From the IMG/VR virus record IMGVR_UViG_3300046534_000997, positions 1 to 42,214 of that record: 42,214 nucleotides of DNA; one strand, given 5' to 3'. Shown one piece after another: positions 26,199 through 34,807 of this stretch. A model generated the notes under the pieces. The model ran no database searches, was not told where the DNA came from, and was given only the letters and a program-made list of their open reading frames with translations. The stretch comes from a virus. Within the stretch, counting starts at the first letter, position 1; every line of letters starts with the position of its first letter. Position numbers and translations under genes: made by a program.

Positions 26199-26723
26199 AT
26201 GGCCCGATCTAACTGTGACCCTAACGCTATCCCTCCAAAAGGGATGCTGAAATTTCGTGTGGTTAAGTCCACCATCCGCGATAACCTAGGGCAGTACTGC
26301 GAGCCCGGCGACATGGCGGTGCTCAACAAGAAGACGGCTGAGGGGTACTTGAACCGAGACGTCATCAAAGTAGTGCTCCCAGACTTCGATCTTGACGATC
26401 CTGTTGAGGAGGCTGTCTACGACGCTCAAGACGCCCAAGACGCTCTAGACGAGAATGAGCGCCTTCTCGGCATCCGCACCTCTCTGGAAGCAGAGATTGA
26501 AGAACTCCGCGCCAAGCAGCGCACACAAGACGAGCTGAACTACGCTACCCAGATCAGCTCTGACGAGGACAAAGCAGATGCAGCAGACAGTTCAAGCACC
26601 GAAGAGGGCGTTCAAACCTCTTCCAATGACGCCACAACAGCAGATGCGGGTATCGGCGCAGCGGTTACGGCTCCTGCTGGCGCGAGCCCTCGTAAAGGTC
26701 GAAAACGGGCTGGCGCTGACTGA
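26199..26723 (+). CDS. Head-associated acidic protein, 174 aa
   Basis: Starts MARSNCDPNAIPPKGML with AGGAG upstream. The first 65 residues are a compact domain (LKFRVVKSTIRDNLGQYCEPGD). Then comes an acidic coiled-coil segment (DAQDALDENERLLGIRTSLEAEIEELRAK) and a low-complexity tail (SSSTEEGVQTSSNDATTADAG). The last 146 nt also encode the start of the next gene in another frame. Probably a head-completion or connector accessory protein; the family is not recognised. Confidence 0.72.
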   Translation: MARSNCDPNAIPPKGMLKFRVVKSTIRDNLGQYCEPGDMAVLNKKTAEGYLNRDVIKVVLPDFDLDDPVEEAVYDAQDAQDALDENERLLGIRTSLEAEIEELRAKQRTQDELNYATQISSDEDKADAADSSSTEEGVQTSSNDATTADAGIGAAVTAPAGASPRKGRKRAGAD

Positions 26724-27054
26724 GAAGGAAGAGCACCTTATCGCTGAGGTCTACCGACGCCGTTATGAACGGCGTCGGGAGGTAGTCACAGTAACCGCTG
26801 ACGGGACTGTGAACATCAAGAGGACTATCGACGCCTCTCCTATTATGGAGGCTATGCTAGCATATGGAAGCTTTGTGGACCGTCACACTCAAAGCAAGCT
26901 AGCTCAGCGGATGGTAGGCTCTATCGACCCTCTGACCGCAGACAGGTGGATGAAAGAGTGCGGGTTCGCTGTAGGGACTAAAGGCTTTGCTAATTTTGCA
27001 ATGAAGCGCATCAAGAGCGATATCGACTATCGCGGGTTTAGAGTGGGGCACTGA
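26578..27054 (+). CDS. Unknown head-tail region protein, 158 aa
   Basis: Starts MQQTVQAPKRAFKPLPMT; GAGG lies 9 nt upstream, inside the preceding gene. The first third (MRVSAQRLRLLLARALVKVENGLALTEKEEHLI) is encoded in the region shared with that gene. The C-terminal two thirds look globular (PIMEAMLAYGSFVDRHTQSK; GFAVGTKGFANFAMKRIKSD). Alternative starts at 26626 or 26644 would shorten the overlap. It joins directly to the adaptor gene. Possibly a head-completion protein. Confidence 0.7.
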   Translation: MQQTVQAPKRAFKPLPMTPQQQMRVSAQRLRLLLARALVKVENGLALTEKEEHLIAEVYRRRYERRREVVTVTADGTVNIKRTIDASPIMEAMLAYGSFVDRHTQSKLAQRMVGSIDPLTADRWMKECGFAVGTKGFANFAMKRIKSDIDYRGFRVGH

Positions 27055-27719
27055 TGGCTAAGAACTATGCAGACTTCAAGACCTATATTCTGACCGCCTT
27101 GTGGCGTCAGAATGACTCTGTTCTGGTCTCTAACCTCGACTACCTGATTGAGCAAGCAGACAACGAGCTAGACATCCTGACCCGCTCTTGGCAGCGCCGA
27201 CAGAAAACTGTGGTGATCGCTCCAGAGACACAAGACTTTAACCTCACTACCGGGGTCACTGACTACCAGTCTATGCACAGCTTGATTAACAACGCCCGCA
27301 CTTCAAGCACTCGTCCGATGAACAACACTACCTTGTCGTCTGTCTACTCAATGCGCTCAGCCTACTCTTCTGGTGCTCTGCGCAATGACTATGCCGTGGA
27401 CCGGGACGACGGGTCTTACTACCTCCGTCTTATTGGCGATCTGTCAGCGGACTCACCAGCGGACCTTACTATGGTTTACCGCATAGGTATCCCAAACTAT
27501 TCTGTGGCAGACGCATCATGGATGGAAGACGAGTATAAGCACTTGTATATCAACAGCGTGTTCAAAGCAGCCGCTGTTTTTCTTCGTGAAGATGACCGTA
27601 TCAAGTTGTATACTGACCTGCAACGTGAGGCCCTCGACCTAACGGACCAAGACGACAAGCATCACTTGCAGCACGGTGGGTCTCCTCTCGCTATGCAGGC
27701 ACACCATCACGTTCCTTAA
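27054..27719 (+). CDS. Head-tail adaptor (SU10/gp6-like)
   Basis: 221 aa starting MAKNYADFKTYILTALWRQN. The long N-terminal helix (LDYLIEQADNELDILTRSWQRRQ), the strand block with NTTLSSVYSMRS, and the C-terminal helical bundle with EYKHLYINSVFKAAAVFLRED follow the connector/adaptor pattern of SU10-like and P22-like podoviruses. Twelve copies would sit under the portal. The end is histidine-rich (HHLQHGG...AQAHHHVP-type), possibly metal-binding. Confidence 0.75.
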   Translation: MAKNYADFKTYILTALWRQNDSVLVSNLDYLIEQADNELDILTRSWQRRQKTVVIAPETQDFNLTTGVTDYQSMHSLINNARTSSTRPMNNTTLSSVYSMRSAYSSGALRNDYAVDRDDGSYYLRLIGDLSADSPADLTMVYRIGIPNYSVADASWMEDEYKHLYINSVFKAAAVFLREDDRIKLYTDLQREALDLTDQDDKHHLQHGGSPLAMQAHHHVP

Positions 27720-27744
27720 TCCACACCAGTGGGGAGTATAACTA

Positions 27745-28473
27745 ATGGCCGTAACAACAACCCATAGCTTCGACCTTCCTACCAAAGGTGGGGATACAAC
27801 TACGTGGGGCGACAAGCTAAACGCCAACTGGGGGAAGGTAGATGATCTCCTAGACGGAACCCTCCCTTTAGCCAACATAGACATCAACGGTGGTACTGTT
27901 GATGGCACTCCTGTAGGCGCAACCACTCCAGGGGCAGGGACGTTCACAGGCTTAGAGGCCGCAACCTTCACTATAGGCGGGGTATCAGTTGCCCCTGTGT
28001 TCCTAGTCCCGGCAGGTGGTATTATTATGTGGAGTGGCGCTGTCAGCGCCATCCCTACAGGGTGGGTAATTTGTGACGGGGCGAACAGCACACCAGACCT
28101 GACAGGTCGTTTTGTAATTCACGCGGATTCGGATGCCGCTGGGACCTACAATGTTGACGACACAGGCGGTGCTGCTACTGTTGCTCTGGCGGAAGGGGAT
28201 CTCCCAGCACACACCCACGCGGCGGGCGATATCGTTACTGCCAGCGCAGGTGCGCACACGCACGACATCGCCTTCACTTTCGCGTCGCGCGAGGTCAATC
28301 CAGATGCGTCTACCGTATCAAACGTAGGCTCTGGGCCCAGTTCTGGGTCTACAGAGTCAGCGGGCGCGCACACACACACTATGTCTGGAAATTCGGCGTC
28401 CACAGGCTCTGGCACAGCGCACGATAACCTCCCTCCTTACTACGCTCTTGCTTACATAATGAAAACGGCGTAA
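27745..28473 (+). CDS. Short tail fibre with collar domain
   Basis: 242 aa. The centre GGIIMWSGAVSAIPTGWVICDG followed by TPDLTGRFVIHAD is the phage tail collar domain (PF07484 type). After it come H-T-H motifs (LPAHTHAAGD, GAHTHDIAF, GAHTHTMSG) that usually bind metal in trimeric fibre tips, and the ending NLPPYYALAYIMK is typical of this class. It probably forms a short fibre or baseplate protrusion. A degenerate palindrome (27721-27734) precedes it. Confidence 0.88.
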   Translation: MAVTTTHSFDLPTKGGDTTTWGDKLNANWGKVDDLLDGTLPLANIDINGGTVDGTPVGATTPGAGTFTGLEAATFTIGGVSVAPVFLVPAGGIIMWSGAVSAIPTGWVICDGANSTPDLTGRFVIHADSDAAGTYNVDDTGGAATVALAEGDLPAHTHAAGDIVTASAGAHTHDIAFTFASREVNPDASTVSNVGSGPSSGSTESAGAHTHTMSGNSASTGSGTAHDNLPPYYALAYIMKTA

Positions 28474-28477
28474 AACT

Positions 28478-30001
28478 ATGGCCCTAGCACCCTTAAAGTT
28501 TCCTCCCGGCTTGTTTAAAAACGCAACGTCTTACGCTGGGCGTGGTCGATGGGTAGACGGCAATCTAGTCCGATACCGTGAAGGGTCGGTTCGTCCGGTA
28601 GGAGGGTGGGCCACCAGACAGGCGCTCGGCGTTGACATAGCCTCTGTGATAGCGGACGCCTCCCTAGAAGCAGTAAGGGACGTCTTTGCTTGGAGAGATA
28701 ATGACCAGACACAGAACTTTGTGTTAGGGTCCAACTTGGCTCTCTACTATATGACTGCTGGCGGCACTGTGACCGACGTAGCCCACGCGGACTACGAGGC
28801 TAACAACTCCTCTAAAGACGCAGTGATCCCCTTCGGATATGGCTATGGCCCATACGGCACTAGCCCTTATGGTGTCGCTGTTAACTCTGAGGGACAGGAC
28901 GCCCAGCCTCCAGACCGCTGGTATTTTGCTAACTTTGGTGAAATACTGCTCACAGGGGCTCGAAACAATGGAGCTCTGTATGAGCTAGATACTAGCGCAC
29001 CTGATCTTACCGCTGTAGCTAACGCTCCCACCGATTTACAGGATATCCTCGTCACTGAGCAGAGGCAGGTATTCGCTATTGGGGGAGGGGGGCAGTCTCG
29101 TCGTGTCCAGACCTCTGACGCAGAGGACCGTACAGATTGGACCCCCTCTATCAGTAACCAGTCTATTGACAGGACGCTAAGTGGTACTGGGAGACTCCTT
29201 TCTGTCGTCAACATCTTAAAGCAAGTTCTTATCTTAGGGGAAAACGACGTACACGCGGCTAGGTATATTGGCCCTCCTTACGTCTATAGCATAGAACAGA
29301 TAGGCGAGCAGTGCGGCCCACTATGCGCTCAAGCTATATCCAGCACCGACCGCCTTGCTTTCTGGTGGGGAGACAGAAAGTTTTGGATGTATGATGGTAC
29401 AGTTCAGACCATAGCTTGTGACGTTATTGACTTTTTATATAAAGACCTGTCTGAGCCACAAATCTCTAAGATTAGCTCCTTCACTAACACAGCCTTTTCA
29501 GAGATTTGGTGGCTGTACCAAAGCTTGTCTAGCGCCACCGGGGAGGTTGACAGCTACGTTGTGTATAACTACGTAACCCTTGCATGGCAGACAGGTAGGA
29601 TTGACAGGACCGCTGGAGTAGATCAAGGGGTGCTTGCCAATGTAACTATGACATCAAGCGCTGGTCTTGTTATTAACCATGAACTCGCAGATGTACTCCC
29701 CACTGAGGGGGACATCTTCATCCGTAGTGGCCCCATTGACATTGCAGAGGGTGCAGCAAACATAGCTATAGGTGACGTTTTTCCTGATACTGATGGTGTT
29801 GGTGGGCTGTCTATAAGCTTCATAGGAAAAGCAATGCCAGACGAGCCTGAGTTCACTTACGGTCCTTATGCGTATGCAAACCCTATAAACACCCGAGCGT
29901 TTGGCAGGGAACTAAGCCTTCGTGTTGACTTTACAGGAGCGAGCGCTGAATGGGGAAACTGTCGGATAGACGTTAAGGATATGGGGACGGGCACTAGGTG
30001 A
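28478..30001 (+). CDS. Tail hub / packaged-DNA stabilisation protein (gp10-like)
   Basis: 507 aa starting MALAPLKFPPGLFKNATSY. Features are the N-terminal GRWVDGNLVRYREGSVRPVGGW, the tyrosine/glycine run YGYGPYGTSPYG, and repeated beta-propeller-like strands (LAFWWGDRKFWMYDGTVQ; SYVVYNYVTLAWQTGRID). This layout recurs in podoviruses next to the adaptor and matches P22 gp10-type proteins that close the portal channel. A palindrome variant (29698-29711) codes V-L-P-T-E-G-D. Confidence 0.75.
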   Translation: MALAPLKFPPGLFKNATSYAGRGRWVDGNLVRYREGSVRPVGGWATRQALGVDIASVIADASLEAVRDVFAWRDNDQTQNFVLGSNLALYYMTAGGTVTDVAHADYEANNSSKDAVIPFGYGYGPYGTSPYGVAVNSEGQDAQPPDRWYFANFGEILLTGARNNGALYELDTSAPDLTAVANAPTDLQDILVTEQRQVFAIGGGGQSRRVQTSDAEDRTDWTPSISNQSIDRTLSGTGRLLSVVNILKQVLILGENDVHAARYIGPPYVYSIEQIGEQCGPLCAQAISSTDRLAFWWGDRKFWMYDGTVQTIACDVIDFLYKDLSEPQISKISSFTNTAFSEIWWLYQSLSSATGEVDSYVVYNYVTLAWQTGRIDRTAGVDQGVLANVTMTSSAGLVINHELADVLPTEGDIFIRSGPIDIAEGAANIAIGDVFPDTDGVGGLSISFIGKAMPDEPEFTYGPYAYANPINTRAFGRELSLRVDFTGASAEWGNCRIDVKDMGTGTR

Positions 30002-30372
30002 GCGACGGTCTTCCCCCAAACCCAAGCCGCTTCGGTAGGAATATTGACCAGTGGGCGCTGGCTTTGTATGAGTACATGACGTCTCAAACTAAGTTTGGAG
30101 AGGCCAACGACCCTGTGCCCTTACTTCCTGCACACCTAGTGACAGGGGGACTTGAGCGTGCCTCTGTTAACGGGATCGTGCTATATGACCCAGTAGAGAA
30201 AAACTTGGTCATATCAAAAGACGGACTTTTTATAAGTTCATCAAACGAGGTAGGGGCTCCTGCCAGCGCGTCGGCTAGCGGTGTAGCTGGGACATGGTCT
30301 AAGGACGCAGACTACTTTTACGCCTGCACGGCTACTGACACATGGAAGAGAGTTGCCATAAGTACGTGGTAA
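29998..30372 (+). CDS. Small tail-associated protein, 124 aa
   Basis: Starts at a GTG overlapping the previous TGA (GTGA). N-terminus GLPPNPSRFGRNIDQWALALYEYMTS is a helix after a P-rich lead; the rest is Ala/Ser-rich with a final strand (YFYACTATDTWKRVAISTW). The position after the hub suggests a tail needle, plug or fibre-attachment protein. No family signature. Confidence 0.68.
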   Translation: MSDGLPPNPSRFGRNIDQWALALYEYMTSQTKFGEANDPVPLLPAHLVTGGLERASVNGIVLYDPVEKNLVISKDGLFISSSNEVGAPASASASGVAGTWSKDADYFYACTATDTWKRVAISTW

Positions 30373-30381
30373 AGTAGAGAC

Positions 30382-30410
30382 TTGACAACCCGATAGGGAT
30401 GTGCTACTGT
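30382..30410 (+). promoter_or_regulatory. Sigma70-like promoter of ejection-protein genes
   Basis: TTGACA at 30382-30387, 17-nt spacer ending GATGTGC, TACTGT at 30405-30410. The TGTGCTA block matches the two leftward early promoters. The predicted transcript starts about 90 nt before the next gene. Confidence 0.8.
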
Positions 30411-30416
30411 GTGTTC

Positions 30417-30508
30417 GACAGTACGTGTCTCTCGGAACCAGTGATCTTACCACTGACGGAGAGTCCTCCCTAGAGGGGACTTTACGAAAACTGAGATAGG
30501 GCACAACT
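30417..30508 (+). other. Structured leader of the ejection operon
   Basis: The non-coding leader holds CTCTC...CAGTG-loop-CACTG...GAGAG (about 30428-30463). A diverged palindrome GTCCTCCCTAGAGGGGAC (30463-30480) lies just before the ribosome region. It could be a translation-control leader; no known riboswitch is recognised. Confidence 0.4.
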
Positions 30509-30922
30509 ATGAATGCAAGAGCTGATACGACTAACATGGCAGAGAAGGCTATCGACGTTTTGCGCTCGCTACTTAGCTGGCAGGAAAACATTGAGGAGGC
30601 ACTGCGTCATGCGGACTACTCTCACACGTTTGACGATATCACCGCTATGGTTATGCGCGGCGATCTTATGTTCCATAATTTTGAAGACTGTTTTTGCTTG
30701 ACGCAAATAACGGTCTTTCCTCAGTTCAAGACCTATCATTTTATGGTCGCTGGTGGTGAGCTAAACGGGATAATTAACCGTAAGTCCAAGTTTGAAGCCA
30801 TCGCCAAAGAGTGTGGCTGCAAGTACCTTTCCTTCTCTGGCCGTCCCGGCTGGCTGCGGGCGCTGAAGTCTAAAGGTTGGAAGCACAAGTTTACAACCAT
30901 GTGGTCGGAGATTGAGCAATGA
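30509..30922 (+). CDS. GNAT-fold-like virion protein
   Basis: 137 aa. The C-terminal two thirds (FEDCFCLTQITVFPQFKTYHFMVAGGELNG, then AIAKECGCKYLSFSGRPGWLRALKSKGW) match a phage protein group with a GNAT acetyltransferase-like fold encoded at the start of ejection-protein operons. A clear acetyl-CoA loop (Q/R-x-x-G-x-G/A) is not visible, so activity is doubtful. It may be an internal head protein or a modifier of one. Confidence 0.68.
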   Translation: MNARADTTNMAEKAIDVLRSLLSWQENIEEALRHADYSHTFDDITAMVMRGDLMFHNFEDCFCLTQITVFPQFKTYHFMVAGGELNGIINRKSKFEAIAKECGCKYLSFSGRPGWLRALKSKGWKHKFTTMWSEIEQ

Positions 30923-31350
30923 GCGGCGAAGGCGGAAAAGGTGGTACGCAAAACAATGAGGTCAAACTTGACCCTCGTATTGAGCAAGGTGCAGCTAGTG
31001 CTATTTCTGGTGCTCTTCGGTCTGCTGGTCTAGATATGGCCCCAAATCGGGGGGTCACGGCTGCTGCCTTCACTCCTCAACAGCAGGCAGCGTTCCAAGG
31101 AGCTGATGAAGCTGCCGCTGTATTCGGTCTCCCCACTGGTGGGGGGCCTGTTATGCCTGCTATGGAAACAGCAGCTAACGGTATTCAGGGATACAGCACT
31201 GGCGGGCTGTTCGATAGCAACGTAGACAAGAGCATGACGTCTGAGCAGCAGGACGAGAGAAAAGGTATTTTGGACTACTTCAAAGGCGAAGGAAACAAGA
31301 TTGCAGCTATGCCCGCAGCGGCCCAGCGCCCACAGCAGGGGGGAAAGTAA
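30919..31350 (+). CDS. Putative internal virion protein, 143 aa
   Basis: ATG overlaps the previous stop (ATGA). Starts MSGEGGKGGTQNNEVK; contains the recurring block NRGVTAAAFTPQQQAAFQGADEAA, common in small internal proteins of related podoviruses. Gly/Ala/Gln-rich, likely flexible. The palindrome at 31131-31144 codes G-L-P-T-G-G-G. Confidence 0.68.
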   Translation: MSGEGGKGGTQNNEVKLDPRIEQGAASAISGALRSAGLDMAPNRGVTAAAFTPQQQAAFQGADEAAAVFGLPTGGGPVMPAMETAANGIQGYSTGGLFDSNVDKSMTSEQQDERKGILDYFKGEGNKIAAMPAAAQRPQQGGK

Positions 31351-32007
31351 ATGCCACAGAACATCTTTGGACAGTCATCCGACGCCTTTACAGGCGGTAC
31401 TAACGGGCTAATGTTTGCGGCGGACCCTAACGCCATGTCGCAAACTATGAACCAGTTTCTCAACCCTTACCGCACTCAGGTCATGGACAACGCAATCAGC
31501 CGTGGGCGTGATCGTCGTGACTTAGAGATGAACAACTTGCAGGGACAAGCTGCGCAGGCGGGGGCGTTCGGCGGTGCCCGTCATGGCCTAGTTGAGTCTC
31601 AGCTTAATGACAACTTTGGCCAGCAAGAAAACGAGATGGTAGCTCGCCTCCTCCAAGACGGGTTCAACACTAGCGCTAACATGAGCGCCCAATCCCTCGG
31701 TCAGACGACCGCCGCTTCTCAAGGGCTGGTAGGTGCCTCTGCCACCGGGCTTAATATGGGCAACTCTGTTATGGGGCAGCAAGCCAACGCTGGTTCCCAG
31801 CAACAGTCCTTCTTGCAGGCGCTCCTTGGTCAGGGCGACCAGCAGTTTCAGCAGTTCGCTAATCAGCCTAACACCGCTCTTGCGACCGCTATGGGTGGTT
31901 TGCAAGGCAATCCTTTGGCAGCGGCCTCAACTACTACTAGTCAGTTCAAGCCTGGGCTGTTTAACTACATGCAGATGGGCGCTGGCCTAATGGGAGCAGG
32001 TAAATAA
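31351..32007 (+). CDS. Internal/ejection protein with GAFGGARH motif
   Basis: 218 aa. The stretch FLNPYRTQVMDNAISRGRDRRDLEMNN followed by QAGAFGGARHGLVESQLN and helical Q/A/N-rich repeats is a pattern frequent in ejection proteins of SU10-type and marine podoviruses. The many glutamines and asparagines suggest a protein that unfolds and passes through the tail. Good ribosome site (GGGGGAAAG). The stop overlaps the next start (TAATG). Confidence 0.75.
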   Translation: MPQNIFGQSSDAFTGGTNGLMFAADPNAMSQTMNQFLNPYRTQVMDNAISRGRDRRDLEMNNLQGQAAQAGAFGGARHGLVESQLNDNFGQQENEMVARLLQDGFNTSANMSAQSLGQTTAASQGLVGASATGLNMGNSVMGQQANAGSQQQSFLQALLGQGDQQFQQFANQPNTALATAMGGLQGNPLAAASTTTSQFKPGLFNYMQMGAGLMGAGK

Positions 32008-34805
32008 TGGCAAACCCTATAGAGCAGTTCCTAACGTCCGCAACCCGTGGCCTCTTTGGCCCCGGTGGGGCGCTTGACCCGCGTGAAGTACTAGGCGCGG
32101 CTCAGCCCACCACCCCTAACCCTCAACAGGCTCAACCCCCCTCTGGAGGGGACTTCCCTACTGGTACGCCTGTAGCTGCTGCCCCCCTGACTGCGGTTCA
32201 GCGGTACACAGCAGAAGTAGACAGACGCAATAATCCGCAAACTGGTAGTGGTAGCCGACCCGTCGATAACGGGGCTGGTACACGAGGCCAAAGCACAGGG
32301 CTCTATGACCGAAACGTGGCGCAGGAGATAATTCGTCAAGCACTAGAGTCTGGAAAAAGCCCTCAGTTTGCCGCCGGGCTAGCTGCAAATTCTATGATTG
32401 AGAGCGGCGGCAACCCTACGGCGTACAACAAAAGCGAGGGGGCCTTCGGTTTATTCCAGCACAGGCTAGACCGCCTCGACAACATGCGCGGGTACGCTGA
32501 CCGTCTAGGGCTTGACATCAACGATGTTAGCGCTCAAGTGAGTTTTGGTCTGCATGAAATGATGACACACGAACGTGTTGCGTATGACCGCATTATGGGC
32601 GGTGGTGGCGAAAGTGCGTCTGACTACGCTCGACTGATTGACAAGTATTGGGAGCGCTCTGACGGTCAGGCGCGTGACCGCCGCGCTAACCTTGCATCAA
32701 ACATCTATGGCGACTTCTTTAGCGATGGGGCTAACTTCTCTAGCCAGCTAGACGATCGTTACCCTGCTCGTGGAGACACGGTCAACAACGAGATTTTGTC
32801 CTTCGGTCGTGACATCGACCCTATGGGCGTTCAAGACAACATGCAGAGGGCTAACAGCCAAAACCCAGATCAGTACACTGACACGGGACGCCGCCCTAGC
32901 CCAATGGAGCAGATTGGCGAGTTTAAGCTAGGCGAGTTCTTGAACCAGATCGAAGCCCCAGAAGGGATGACCCCCGCCGACTTCGTGGATGCTGACCCAA
33001 ACTCGTTCATGCAGGCCGCAGCCCGTGGAGAGACAGCAGAGATCGTGGCCTCTGGTCTCAACGGCCCAGACGCCGAAGCAGGTGCACGGCAGAATGTCCA
33101 AGCTAGCGGTCTTAGCGGGCCCGACGCTAACCCGGCTACCGCCGACGACATTGACGCTAACCCGTCAGACTTCATGCAGGCTCCTGCCCCACAGGCTGAC
33201 CTTGTGGCGGCTAACCCTCAGTCAATGGGTGAGGCTGGTCAGTTTCCTTTGGGAGTCCCCATCAGTGGGGACACGCAGACCCGAGGCTCCCCTCCTGCAC
33301 CTAGCTCTGGTATTCGTGCAGCAGTTAACGCCGTCACTGATGACGAGGATGGCACTGGTGCGCGCACCCTTCTAGACCGCATCTTCCAGACTGAGGGGCT
33401 GTCAGACGAGCAACGCACCAACCGTAAGCGCAATCTGTGGCGGGGGCTGGCTGAGAGCCTTAACTACCTCACTAAAGGCTCTGCTGATATGAGCGGTGTC
33501 TATGCGGGTGCCGACCAAGACCGTCGTGAGATTGTGGAACGTGAGACTACTGAGCGGCGCGCTCAAGGGCTTGAGCGCATAGCTAACAACATGGGCTTGG
33601 GTCAGATCGCAGGGCTGGCGTACATGGGGGACGCTGCACAGTCGTCTCTTACAAGCGCTATGACTGCTGCTGTCTCTAGCGGTGGACGTGGCTCCAGTTA
33701 TAACCTTGATCCAGATCAGCGTGAAACTATGGCGTCAATGGTTGAGGCAACAAACCCCGGTATGGCTAGCGTCATTCGTTCCGGTTCAGGTAAGGCTCTC
33801 GAAGATGCAGTTCAGCAGGCTATGAAGTTCGAGACACCAAGCGCAAGCGGTGACGCTGAAGGGGGTCCTCTTGCGAACTCCGGCGCTATGGCCCAATCTC
33901 TAGCTGCTTTAGGTGCGTCACCTGAGATAGTTGAGTCGATGCGTCTTTCAGAGAACGCTGCGGGACAGAAAGCTGTTCTAGATGCTGCTGGGTACGGTAA
34001 AGACGACACAGGCCAAACAGAACGCATGGCTGCTGCTCTCGCTGACCCTAACGTGTCTCCAGAAGTTAAGGCGGCTATCCGTGAGGTGCTCGAACTACAG
34101 GCAGGAACTACTGGTACTTCGCTAGCGCAAGAAGCTGTTAGCGCCCGTGTAACTGCTGACACAGAGATGGCTGCTAAGGCCGCTGCTCCGCAGGACCAGT
34201 TGCGGGCGGCTGCTGCGCAACAGTTTCAGATCTTCGCTAATCCGTCGTATACCCCGAACGCCGCAGCAGAGCTGTTTAGACCTCTGGTACAGTTGCTAGG
34301 TCCGTTTGTCCCAGACGGGTTTTTCGATGGCGTAGTAGGGGACCCTGAGTTGTTCGCTAACCGCTTGATTGACGGTATCTCCAACAACCAGCTACCAAAC
34401 TTGGCTGCTGGCGTGTCTGGTCAGTTGTCCAACTTAGAAGGCCAGCGCTTGCTTGCAATTATGGCTCAGGCGGGGGACAACCGTATGCAGGGTCTAGCAC
34501 TGTCGCAGTACGTTACACGTCAAGTAGACCGTGCTCGCGCCGTGGAGGAGGCCCGTGTGGGCTATCTTAGTGGGCTGGGTGATGACGGCCAAATTCGCCT
34601 CACCGATTATCAAGGTGTTATGACTAAAGCCGCAGAGACTATCCCCGCCTTTAGGGAAATATCGTTAAACGACTTCCTAGAGGAAGCTGACGGTCTTAAC
34701 CTTGAAACTATGCCGCTGTCTCGCCGTGGCGAAGTCATCGCTCTACGCCTCCCTGACGGGGCGATAGAGTATCGGACATTTGGTGAATACTTAGAGGACG
34801 CATAG
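32007..34805 (+). CDS. Ejection protein with tail-lysozyme domain
   Basis: 932 aa. Residues about 105-235 form a lysozyme-like domain: NVAQEIIRQALESGKSPQFAAG, then MIESGGNPTAYNKSEGAFGLFQH (catalytic E after the helix, GLFQH core), then SFGLHEMMTHERVAYDRIM and DKYWERSD. This matches phage tail lysozyme/transglycosylase domains that open peptidoglycan locally for DNA entry. Repeated short motifs follow (ADFVDADPNSFMQAA; DIDANPSDFMQAP; LVAANPQSMGEA), then a long helical C-terminal half. Palindromes at 32138-32151 and 33257-33270 fall in low-complexity linkers, coding P-S-G-G-D and V-P-I-S-G-D. Confidence 0.85.
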   Translation: MANPIEQFLTSATRGLFGPGGALDPREVLGAAQPTTPNPQQAQPPSGGDFPTGTPVAAAPLTAVQRYTAEVDRRNNPQTGSGSRPVDNGAGTRGQSTGLYDRNVAQEIIRQALESGKSPQFAAGLAANSMIESGGNPTAYNKSEGAFGLFQHRLDRLDNMRGYADRLGLDINDVSAQVSFGLHEMMTHERVAYDRIMGGGGESASDYARLIDKYWERSDGQARDRRANLASNIYGDFFSDGANFSSQLDDRYPARGDTVNNEILSFGRDIDPMGVQDNMQRANSQNPDQYTDTGRRPSPMEQIGEFKLGEFLNQIEAPEGMTPADFVDADPNSFMQAAARGETAEIVASGLNGPDAEAGARQNVQASGLSGPDANPATADDIDANPSDFMQAPAPQADLVAANPQSMGEAGQFPLGVPISGDTQTRGSPPAPSSGIRAAVNAVTDDEDGTGARTLLDRIFQTEGLSDEQRTNRKRNLWRGLAESLNYLTKGSADMSGVYAGADQDRREIVERETTERRAQGLERIANNMGLGQIAGLAYMGDAAQSSLTSAMTAAVSSGGRGSSYNLDPDQRETMASMVEATNPGMASVIRSGSGKALEDAVQQAMKFETPSASGDAEGGPLANSGAMAQSLAALGASPEIVESMRLSENAAGQKAVLDAAGYGKDDTGQTERMAAALADPNVSPEVKAAIREVLELQAGTTGTSLAQEAVSARVTADTEMAAKAAAPQDQLRAAAAQQFQIFANPSYTPNAAAELFRPLVQLLGPFVPDGFFDGVVGDPELFANRLIDGISNNQLPNLAAGVSGQLSNLEGQRLLAIMAQAGDNRMQGLALSQYVTRQVDRARAVEEARVGYLSGLGDDGQIRLTDYQGVMTKAAETIPAFREISLNDFLEEADGLNLETMPLSRRGEVIALRLPDGAIEYRTFGEYLEDA

Positions 34806-34807
34806 AC

